64,000 bases of DNA from Ciona savignyi. Its lineage: Eukaryota > Chordata > Ascidiacea > Phlebobranchia > Cionidae. This document shows positions 24,667 to 35,500 of this stretch, in pieces. The stretch spans positions 871,486 through 935,485 of the forward strand of contig CH003110.1 of NCBI GenBank assembly GCA_000149265.1, given 5' to 3'. The notes beneath the pieces were generated by a model, which was not told the DNA's origin, made no database searches, and saw nothing but the letters and a program-made list of their open reading frames with translations. The position numbers were made by a program, and so were the translations under genes. Each line of letters opens with the position of its first letter. Positions within the stretch are counted from its first letter, which is position 1.

Positions 24667-27394
24667 CTGATAGCGACCAGTTTCTACATAACACCTTTGG
24701 TTGAAAGGCGACTAGCGTGTTACCGGAGATATTGCAATGTGTTGGGTATGATTTGAGAGGTTCCTTCAATTTGGTAGAATTCTACTAGGTTCTGGCAATC
24801 TCCGCTAAGAGCCTTACCCAACGACATAACCAATTAGCACGCAACTAGTTTAACCCTGCACCCCTTCAACTGAAAGGCAACGCACTAAACCAGCGAGTTA
24901 ATTGATCGGAGTTAAGGTTAAACTACGTGCTTTGTGTCCACTGGCAAGGCATATCGCTCCATCAACAATGTAAAACCGAGCTAAAATTCATAATATTACA
25001 AAAAAATGTATCTGATTATTCGTCCAAAGTATTTGGACCTATGCCTGCACGGTAGGTTTAGAAATCACATTAGTATGTTTTATCTTTTTAGAATTTAATA
25101 AAACAAGAACTTGACCTCATACGTGGTAAAATAAAGAACATTGCAATACTTGGCATTAAAGAAATTGTATATACGTCTCAGTACAGGTTAGATTCGACCG
25201 GTTAGTGTGGTGGTTTAGAGCCACGCCTTTCAACCACAAGGTTTTCCTAAGCCGTGGCACTAAACAATTGGATCACACATCACATTTTGGTTATCCTTGT
25301 TAACACATGCTAACGTTTCAAACCAGTTCAATAAGATATCCACATTATATTAAACTACCAATATACTTTGACAATATTCTATCTAAACAATATATATAAC
25401 ACAATAAATAATAGAACCGATAAAACAATATCTGTCCATTTTTTTAAAACAAACAATATAACTGTTCCACCATTATTGAGGTTGAGCTTGCAGAAACAAC
25501 AAATTAAATGGCTTCTGCGAGCTTACGTCAAACAAAGTGTTGCACCTATTGTTACAGAAAACAACTTTTGGCTGTTTTATTGTTAAACTCCAATTTTATG
25601 CTGGTCGGCATTAACCATATCAGTATATACTCCGATCTTGTGTTTGCGAATGCGGGAATTCCCCTGCATCTTGTGACGTTTGCAACTATCGGAGTGTTTG
25701 GAGCAGCCTTTGTTGCGACGATTTTCGGAGTAAGTTTAAGATTGTCATTGTGCACACTTTTGTAACATTGTGATCACTTTTTTTGCCTTTTTACACAATT
25801 ACTTAACATTGTTAATACTTGCACATGTTTAAGGTTTAAACAAATTTGCCCTGGGTACTTTAATAAAATAAAATTGATTATAAATATATGATACTCTAGT
25901 TTAATAGAATAGCTAACCGCTGGTTTCGATTCTACCACATTTTGGCAAAAGCTCAAACGTATTGAGCTATAATCGGGCAGTAATATGTCTTAATCATTAT
26001 TGATATACAACTGAAGGTGCTGACCCAATTTGAATTTAAAGCGATAATTACCGATGTTTTGCAGTCAAAAGTGGTCGGTAAGTTCGGACCATTAAAGGTT
26101 ACCCTTGTGAGCAACGCTGTCATCATATTCTCCATTGCTCTGTTTACTGTAAGTCGAGCAACAAGTCATTTGGCACCGACAGTCCTTCCTTATATCACAA
26201 TCGTCGCCGTTGGAGTATTTTTCGTTGTGTGAGTAGAGTTATGCATGTACAATTAGAAATGGTGCACACAGAATCCAAGTCTGTCGGTAAGGTCAATCGG
26301 TAAAAGATTTGTGTAGGTTACAGCGTCTAAAGATATTTCGTACGCAACATATTGCAGTGGCCTCGGTAACCCCACGAATGGAAGCGAAGTAATCTGACGT
26401 TTTCTCTAAAGATAACTCTCCCGCGCTTTCCTATTTAAAGGAATAAAGTCTGAATATCATATCTCATTCCATTTTCGATTAAATTTCAATGAATACCTTG
26501 CTCCACAGATGGAAAGGCGGTTTAAACGTGGCTTTATTCCCGCTTCTTGTAAGCTTTACAGTCGAAGCAACAAGAGCCACAACATTGGCATACGGATCTG
26601 TCGTGTTATGGAGCATGTCTTGGATGGTAGCATTTGTTGCTCCATACTTACAGGTAATGCTGGTGTCGTCAGAACGATTAGGATTGGTCCGACCGATTAG
26701 CTTGGTGGGTTAGTACGTCGACTTTTAGCCGAAGGGTTGTAGATTCAAAACTAGTCGCTAGCTTATCGGCGGTGTCCTTATAGTGAAAAAGCGCTTAGGG
26801 GAATTTCCTAAACCCAGTGAAATGATGTAAAAACATGTCAATCATATACAACACACTACAATATAGCTCCGGTAACCTGACGGTGGATGCAAGGTGACCT
26901 AGTGATTGCCAGGGTAATAACTCCCCATGCGTGTTTTCATTCACGCGAATAAACATTAACATTATATCATGTAGGTAATAAATTTATGAATATATTAAAA
27001 TAAAGTTTTTCACAACCGAATATTACCATTTACGAGGTAAATTTTTAAGTGACTATTACAGTTGTTTTACCAAGTTGTTCTCTTTCCTGAAAACAATTCG
27101 TTTTAGTTCCACCTAGGCGCTTATGAGATGATGATATGGCTGGGATGTGCGGTGGTGGGTTTGATTCTTATGGGAATATTTCTACCTGAAACAAAAGGAA
27201 AAAACTCCGACCAGATTCAAGCGTATTTCAAAGAAAAAGCTGCTAAAGCAAGCGAAATGCAAAACGAACTATAAAAACAACAATCTTATACTCTGTCTGT
27301 TATCTGTAATTATGAGTCCCATTTGGAAAAATGGGACACATATTGTTTTTGTCCGTTTTTTTTTCGTTTTTTTTTCTTTTTTTTTCGTCAAACG

Positions 27395-29330
27395 CTTGAC
27401 AGGCATGGCTTGTGGCTCCGACATCTACCAGAAGGAAGAATGGCATCGCAATGAAACTTAGTCATTTGTTAGACCACGTGGCCTAGATGAGCAGAAACCA
27501 AAAAATTTTGGGTAACATACCTAGGGGTATTCCCCTGGAAGGTGAAAAACCAAAACGATATTTTTTTCAAAAATTTTAGCTTTTTTGGGCATAGCGCATG
27601 AACGGCTGCTCCAATTCTGATCAAATTTTGTAAAATAGTAGTGTGTTAGCCACTGCGTTACCAATTAGAAGAAACAAAATATTTACCTAGGGAAATACCC
27701 TAAAAATGAAGATATGTTTCTAAGGCTCCGACATCTAACAGAAAGGATAATGAAATCCCAATGAAACTTCGTCATTTGTTAAACCACATGGTCTAGATAT
27801 GCACAAACTAAAATTTTGGGTAATAAATCCAGGGGAATTCCCTTGATACGTTAAAAACCTAAACGGTATTTTTTTCTAATTTTTTAGCTTTTTCGGGCAT
27901 AGCGCTTGAACGGCTGCTCCAATTTTAATCAGATTTGTTGAAATGTAAGTAATTAATCACTTATTTAACACCTAAAGAAAATAAAAAAAACATCCCTTGG
28001 GAAATACCAAAAAAATAGGATTTTGTTCTCAAATCAGGATTGTGACAAGCATGCCATTTCACCCCGACATTTACCAAAAGGAGTAATGGAATCGCAAATA
28101 AATTTGACATTTGTTAGACAACATGGTCTAGATATGCAGAAATCAAAATTGTGGGTGATAAATTTAGGGAAATTCCCCTGAGACCTTAAAAACCAAAACG
28201 GTATTTTTTCTAAAAAAATAGCTTTTTACGGGATAGCGCTTAAACAGATTCTCCAATTTTAATCAGATTTGGTAGAATGTAAGTGCATTAGTCACTAATT
28301 TAACACTTAAAAAAAGAAAAAAAGATTACCTAATGAAATACCCTAAAAAATAAGATTTTTTCCTCAAATAATGATAGCAACATGAATGGCATGGCGCCCC
28401 GACATATACCAGAAAGAGTAATGGAATCGCAATAAAAATTTGACATTTGTAAGGGAACATGGTTTAGATATGCAGAAACTATAATGTTGGGTAATGAATC
28501 CAGGGGAGTTCCCCTGAGACGTTAAAAACCAATACGTTTTTTTCTAAAAAAATAGCTTTTTACGGGATAACGCTTGAACAGATTCTCCAATTTTAATTAG
28601 ATTTAGTAGAATGTAAGTGCATTAGTCACTGATTTAACACTTAAAACAAAAACAAAAAAGATTACTTAATGAAATACCCTAAAAAATGAGATTTTTTCTC
28701 AAATCATGATAGCAACATGAATGGCATGGCGCCCCGACATCTACCAGAAAGAGTAATGGAATCGCAATAAAAATTTGACATTTGTAAAGGAACATGGTTT
28801 AGATATGCAGAAACTATAATGTTGGGTAATGAATCTAGGGGAATTCCCCTGAGACGTTAAACACCAAAACGTTTTTTTTTCTAATAAATTATATTTTTGG
28901 GGCATAGCGCTTGAACGGCTGTTCTAATTTTGATCAGATTTGGTGAAATGTTAGACCATTAAACACTCTGAGTCAATTATTTAAAACAAAGAAAACATTT
29001 CCTTAGGGTAATTCCCTTAAAAACGAAAATATGTTCTTGAATTATGATTCTAACAGGCAGGCCATATCGCACTGACATATCCAACAAGGAGTTGACAAAA
29101 CTAAATAAAACTTAAGAATTGTTACATAACATGACCCACATATGTAAAACAGAAACTTATCTACTAAACCCAGGGGAATTCCCTGAAACCATGAAATCGG
29201 GCTATTTTGGAAATATAGCTTTATTTTACCACCACGCTTGAAAACAAGCTTTAATTTAAAACATTTGTTGTGAAATGTTCGTAAATTTAAGACGTTTATT
29301 CTTTTCTCAACTACACATGGAAAAGAAGTT
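27395..29330 (+). repeat. 335 bp satellite, about 5.5 copies
   Basis: The word (C)CCCGACAT(C)TACCAGAA recurs at 27416, 27726, 28062, 28397, 28732 and 29070: periods 310, 336, 335, 335 and 338. Each unit has GGGGAATTCCCCTGA and GCATAGCGCTTGAACGGCTG followed by CTCCAATTTTNATCAGATTT. A pyrimidine tract (27345-27390) precedes it. Similar ATGGGACMCATRTTT words bracket the array (27329 and 29344). No open frame spans a unit. Confidence 0.8.
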
Positions 29331-29553
29331 TGGTCTGATAACTATGGGACCCATGTGTTTATGCTTGCAGAAACAAAGTACATACTCAGTGTATAAAATA
29401 CAAATTGTGGTTAGGGACACTGTAGCATGAATATATGGCATACGACATGTGTTTTACAAATATTGGTGGTTAAACACGTGGTTAACACTCTCTAGTTAGT
29501 TTTTAATTTTCTCAAAATCAAATATTAAATTGAACACTTTATATATTTAATTA

Positions 29554-30389
29554 TGGCGTCATGTGATATACATGAATAGTTTTGTGTGATCAACCGTATA
29601 AACTATGACGTGTTGCCTTTTTCCAACGTTTACTGTGCCGTTCATTTCTCTTTCTTATTAACTTCAGATCGCCGACAAGTAAACAACTTTTGTGTTTAGC
29701 TCCGAGTGTTTTGTACCAGTTGCCGGCGCCACAGATTGGTGACCCCGAGACACAGAAACGATATTTCTGTGTAGCAGCAATACTTACTGTACTCAACAAA
29801 AGGACGCTCAGTTCATTCTCGAGCCCGCCGTTTGTCACTTGAGAAACTTATGCTGGCAAAGCGAGAATTTCGGAATATGCAAGAACTCGAAATCATTCAA
29901 CGTTCTTCAAGCCCCTGGGCATCACCCTTGCACATGGTACCCAAAGCATCTGGACGCTGGCAACCCTGTGGTGACTACCGCCGAGTTAACGCAGCAACCG
30001 ATCCAGATAGGTGCCAGTCAAAACTTCCTTGTCCGGGATTCCGACGCAGCGTGTGGACCACCGGCAGAAGGTGCACACTTGGTAGTAAACCAGCGCACTT
30101 TGACCTTACACAACCTGTTCAGGTAGCAATACAGCGGAAAAGGGGACAACCTGCACGAACTGTTACAATTTATTCGTCATGAACATTCTCCAGTTCTAGG
30201 GGGGGCCTATGGCGTCATGTGATATACATGAATAGTTTTGTGTGATCAACCGTATAAACTATGACGTGTTGCCTTTTTCCAACGTTTACTGTGCCGTTCA
30301 TTTCTCTTTCTTATTAACTTCAGATCGCCGACAAGTAAACAACTTTTGTGTTTAGCTCCGAGTGTTTTGTACCAGTTGCCGGCGCCACA
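29554..30389 (+). mobile_element. Internally deleted Ty3/gypsy-type LTR retrotransposon, 836 bp
   Basis: Two 180 bp LTRs (29554-29733 and 30210-30389) appear identical and begin TGGCGTC, end GCCACA. TAATTA lies on both outer sides (target duplication). Directly after the left LTR is a primer-binding-site-like TTGGTGACCCCGAGACAC; before the right LTR is a purine tract (TAGGGGGGGCC). Only 476 bp remain inside: a stretch from the start of the reverse transcriptase domain (SSSPWASPLHMVPK, PCGDYRRVNA) joined to unrelated pol or 3' sequence. It cannot encode its own machinery but has all the cis signals needed to be copied by a full-length relative. Confidence 0.88.
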
Positions 30390-31124
30390 TAATTACGATA
30401 AAATATTTCAACGATATGAAATTAATTTGAAAATGGTATTGTTTGTTTTCCAATAAAGTTCTCACGCTATTCAAATAAAGAAAATTTATATACATTAAAA
30501 ATTATAAAACTATCCTGCAACGGGTTAGAAACCTGGTTTATTCGTTTACAATCTCGTGCCTGCTGGTCAGATTGTTAAATCTACATCAATGTATTGTATA
30601 GCAATAAATCATTTCTTTTTGTTCAAACCACTAAGAGCAATGTTTATTTATTGATTGTCTCAACATAGTCGGCTTACCGGAGCTATTGCAATGTGTAATT
30701 GATACGTTTAATCACGTGAGGTGCTGGTCATTTATCTACTGGATTCGGGCAATAAATGCCTTGACCTAAAACACGCCTGTCTCGCCAAAACTGGTATTGA
30801 TCCAACATTGAAGAAGAATATTATATTGCAGTGTGTTGTATAGGCTACGATTAATTTCTTCCTTTAGTTTTAGTAGAACTCATTAATGCACTTGGTTCAG
30901 GCAATGTCCGCAAAGTTCCTTGCGCGAAGGTATTTTAACAATTCCCCGTGTTATAAAGCTTCGCGTTTCTCTATACTTGGTATAAACATGAACCACTGAT
31001 TTACCATTGAAACTTATTGTTCCTCTGTTTTCATGTAAGCTACTATGGGTCGCTCTTTTTTTTAGTTTGAGCTCGCGAATGGCCGCTGTTTGACTCGAGC
31101 ATTAGCTCAGGCTTGCTTACACAG

Positions 31125-31356
31125 GGTTCCATGACAACTGAACCCCTTACAACTGAACCATTACAACTGAACCCTTTACAACTGAACCCCTACAATTAAG
31201 CCCCTTACAACTGAACTCCTTTTAACTGAACCCCTTTAAACTGAACCCCTTTATAGCTGAACCCATTTCAATTGAACCTCTTTACAACTGAACCCTCTTT
31301 TCAGTTAAAAGGGTTCTGTTAAAAGGGGGTCAGTTGTAAAGGGGTTCAGTTGACTG
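31125..31356. repeat. Tandem ACAACTGAACCCCTT units with an inverted end
   Basis: About eleven 15-20 bp units of TTACAACTGAACCCCTT run from 31125 to 31300, then the reverse complement (GGGGTCAGTTGTAAAGGGGT) appears to 31356, so the block can fold into a long hairpin. Confidence 0.8.
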
Positions 31357-31825
31357 GTCACCCTTACACAGGCTGTCGTGCGGTCTCTTGCGACTGTTGC
31401 GAGCTGCGTAAAAGAGCGGTTATTCGCCTGTTTATCGAACGCATACTATTTGTTATATAGTAGCCACTAATTTTTCCATTTGTAATTTCCGAGTTACAAA
31501 ATTGAAGATGTTATTCTTTGTTCAGTTGACTTGTATTTTACGTTTCGAATTGTAGCAGTTTCGTACGCACAGCCGTGATGCAAGATTAAGTCACTTAATT
31601 ATTAATTAATGATTCCAGTATATAGGCCTATAGGGACTTTGATGAGGCCCCAAAGGCCTAAGTTTTATATCTATTCGTTTTAATTATCATGAGAAAATAC
31701 CTTTATGGTTTAACCAGCTACAAAACGATACCAGTTTACTAATCAAACAAGTAGATAACGAACTGAGCTGTTGCCTCAAGCTTTGACCTAATTAAAACAT
31801 GAATTACATATCGACAATATATTGT

Positions 31826-31990
31826 CCGACTGATTAGTCTGGTGGATTGGTGCGTTTGCCTTTTAACCGAAGTGTTGCAGAATCGAAACTGGTCGCTGGC
31901 TAGTCTTGGACAAGGCACTTGACAGACATTGCTTGAACCCAGCGACCCAGCGGATAAATGGGTTCTACCAAATTGAAGGAATGTCTGAAT
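31826..31990 (+). mobile_element. SINE 5' half, cut by a MITE half
   Basis: GTCCGACTGATTAGTCTGGTGG through GAACGTC-like middle; at about 31995 the sequence switches to the right half of the GGGCAAC-ended MITE (to 32095). A SINE 3' piece follows at 32255-32455. Confidence 0.65.
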
Positions 31991-32548
31991 CATAACTCCA
32001 ACACAATGTTTAAAACCAACTATTACGCCCTAATTTTCATTTTAGTGAGCATTTTTCCTCTTTCTCCTTCCGTCTTTCCATTCTTCTAGTTTTCCCAGTA
32101 AAATAAACCAGTACTTCAATTCTTAAGAAAAATGATATAATATTATTGGGAGTTTCCCGTTGCCGAAAAAAATTTTAATAATGGTCACGTCGATTCAGCC
32201 AAAGTCATGGAGGTCCTATACGGTGAATAAAAAAACTTGGATTATCCACTAGTTTCAGGTGGTGACGAACATTGCCTGAGCCCTGAACCCAGTGCATTAA
32301 TGGTTTCCCATAAAATTAAAAGAAACGTCTCAAGCACACACAACACATTGCATCGGCTCAGGTAACCAGTCCTATCTAATTGGATATTTACAGTTAAGCT
32401 GGGGGCGAAATAATCTGTTAAGGTGGGGGCGAAATAAATCATTCTCATGGAGTACCGTATATGGGAAAACCCCTATCGTCTACCTTTTTCGCATCTTTTG
32501 TGTACGGAGCATTCTTCAACGGTCTTTACCACGTGACCGACAAATACT

Positions 32549-35500
32549 ATGCAGACCATGGACCACGCACAGTTAGAAAACATATCGATCAAAGATTTCT
32601 TTAACTCTGGAGTTGTAAGTTCGGTGGCAAACTCGATAAAATGGCTACGACAGTTCGGTCTGCTGTCCAGTTCCCGTGCATGTCCTACTTGCGGAAAAAT
32701 TATGACTGAAATGCCGCAAAAAAGCACAAAGGACGGCGTCGCATGGAGGTGCAAGGGAAGGGTAAGTCTATTTTATTTTTTCTGGTGAATATTTCTAAAA
32801 AAATCGGAAGATAGCACGCTGACTTCTTTTACATTGTCTACTGTATATTGTACGGAAGATTCCAACAAACGGACACTCGTCAGATCACCTCGAGCACACC
32901 GTCGGGTAACCGGAGCTATTGCAGTGTGTTGTGTATGATTCAGACGTTCCTTTAATTTGGTAGAACCTAATAATCCACTGGGTTAAGGCAATGTCTGTTA
33001 AGTGCCTTTCCCAACGACACAGTCGACAAGCTAGTGACCAGTTTCAAACCTGCAAATCCAAATTGCCCTGAAGATATTTTTATACTAATCATCTTATTTT
33101 ATACATTTACAACCTTAATAATTTTTTAACATACATTTACCCCTGCATTTAAACCCTTTAATATAGATTTTTCACAACGCCAAGTTAGAAATAATATGTC
33201 TGTCTATCTGTTTCTCACTGTTTATCTCCACAGTCATGCAGAACCACGTCGAGTATTCGAAAAGATTCCTTTTTTGCCAAAAGCAATTTGGCACTTACCG
33301 ATTGCATCACTCTAATCTTCTTTTGGGCCAAGGATTACATGAGCGTTGCACAAATAGCAACCGAACTTAATCTTACAATTCGTACAGCACTTGACTGGTG
33401 TGGATTTGTGCGGGAGGTGGGTAAGAAATGAGTTAGAAACATGCGGCGAGTTACTCTGGTAGTTTAGTGCGTCGCTTTTCAGCGGAAGGGTTGCAGGTTC
33501 GAAACTGGTCGCTAACTAGTCGGTTGTGTCCTTGGGCAAGGCACTTAACAGACATTACATGAGCCCAGCGGAATAATGGGTTTTACTAAATTAAAGGAAC
33601 GTGTGAATCATACACCACACATTGCAATAGCTCGGGTAACCCAACAGTGAGCGCAAGGTGATCTGACGATTGCCCGTGTGTTGACCCCTTTAGTTTTCCC
33701 ATTTACGGGGATAAACATACATATATCCTATCATATCCTAGTTTAATCCGGCTGGTTGGCTTATTGAAAGCGTTTTGTACAAAATATTTAGAGAAATATT
33801 TTAAATCAAAACTAGTTTGCAGGGCTATTTTTTTGTTTTCTTGCGTAATGCATTCAGCTGATGTTGCTTGAACCCAGTGGTTATCTGGTAATTTCACATT
33901 AAACACGGAAGAAACACACCTGTGTTTTATTGTTTGCTGCGTTAATTCATTCCGAGTGGGTGTTTGCGTGTGTCAAGTATGACTGTGTGGATTTTGCCTC
34001 ACTTTTCAGCAGAAGGTTTAAAAGGTTGAAATTGGTTGCTAGGCCTAACTAGTCGATTGTGTCCACGGGCATGGCAATCATAGAAAATAAGCACTTCGAG
34101 GACATTGCTCGAACCCAGGAGATTAATGGGTTCTACAAAAACATGTGTAAAAATATTCCACATACTGCACTAGCCTCAGTAACCCGATGGTGTGCATAAG
34201 GAAATCTGACGATTTAGCATGTAATAATTCCCCTGTTTTTTTCCCATTTAAAGGGGGAACTGAAGTAAATTTTAAGAATATCTTAATAAATGGAAAAAAA
34301 TACGCTGATTTCAAAAATCAAATCAGTTTCTTCCAATATTTTTTTGTTAAAGAGTTATGAGCAAATATGCATTTCATTTTATGTTAAGGGATTTCCCGTA
34401 TTACGTCATTGACGTTGTTGAGATTTCGTGCCTATATGCATTGTACACAATCATGTGCCAGTTTAGAGTTAAATTAGTAACAGAAGCGTCTGCAGAAGCG
34501 TTGTATTTTCGTTTTTTTATGGAGACTTAGCATAACACTTGTCATATAGCCTCACTGAACCAATGTGCATGGTGACAGCTTACTTTAAGCGCGGTCATTA
34601 AGGCCTGCACGGTCCCGGACCTAAGCTGAATGCTGAGGTATACAGGTCTCGTATTTAAATGACTTTAGAATAATAAGTCTTAGCAATTTATATCATAAAT
34701 CATAGAAGTGAAGACAGAACAAGAAAACTAGAACAGGAGGCAGTAAACTGTAACTGCCAGCAATTTATAGAAATAAACCAGCCATCAATCAAAGATCAGA
34801 CTATGCGGTGGGAACAGCCTATTTCTTTCATGATTGTTGCTTTTCAATATATAGCCATAATCTGCAACGTAGACTAGCAATGTTATTATCAACCCCTAGG
34901 CTACAAACTGAGAGTGTGAGAGATTTGGTATACATATGCATAGAAGTTTTAACAAATTTCTTTTGTTTACTTCATTTCTAGAGTAAATTTAAGTTAATGT
35001 TGTAACACTAAAATGGATGACAGTTTTCAGCATTCTGGCATGGATGAAAGAAGTTTTATTGTACACAATAAAACAACACAAATTCAGTCATATGCGTTTG
35101 AACCAAGGAAAACGTCTGAAAGTATCTCTGAAGATGCAAACCCCATAGAAGAAAATGTTTATTTAGAAACATTACCTATTGACATGACTTGGTGCCGTTG
35201 CAAAAACTGTATTCTTATGGACACACCGCAAGAATGTTTATGCTGCATAAATGTACATGCATTTGTGCACAAAATAACGCCAGACTGGACTTGCATTACT
35301 AAAAGCCTTGATTACCATGTTTAAAATGATAATCAGAAAAATTAAAAATTGTTGGAACTGTATTTTTCACCATCATCTTGGCCACTCCATTTGAGTTTTC
35401 ATCATCTTGGCCACTCCATTGGAGTCAAATACAATTTTACTATGATAATCCTTGTCACAAATATGTGCACTACACACTGCGGTTCTTTTTCCAGGTAGTT

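Larger units (their letters stand above)
20265..27274 (+). pseudogene. Sugar transporter copy B, tandem paralog with a SINE inside coding exon 2
   Basis: Exons homologous to copy A: 20265-20276, 20406-20498 + 20811-20849 (one exon split by a SINE), 22390-22657, 23140-23261, 23823-23993, 25092-25186, 25558-25729, 26065-26228, 26509-26653, 27107-27274 (stop TAA). Without the insert the frame is intact for 482 residues, starting MAEA and ending PETKGKNSDQ..., and every exon has the same length as in copy A except the last (one codon shorter). The 312 bp insert brings a TAG two codons after NPI in helix 1, so an unspliced insert would end translation after about 37 residues. All other exons remain open, so the insertion is recent, polymorphic, or removed by splicing. 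Exons 5-8 with their introns are almost identical to copy A, while exons 1-4 are clearly diverged. Function if intact: facilitative hexose-type transporter. Confidence 0.75.

Noticed and set aside
29832-30182. 116-codon frame as a functional reverse transcriptase
   Set aside because: Only the first part matches reverse transcriptase; the frame crosses a deletion joint and lacks the catalytic region.
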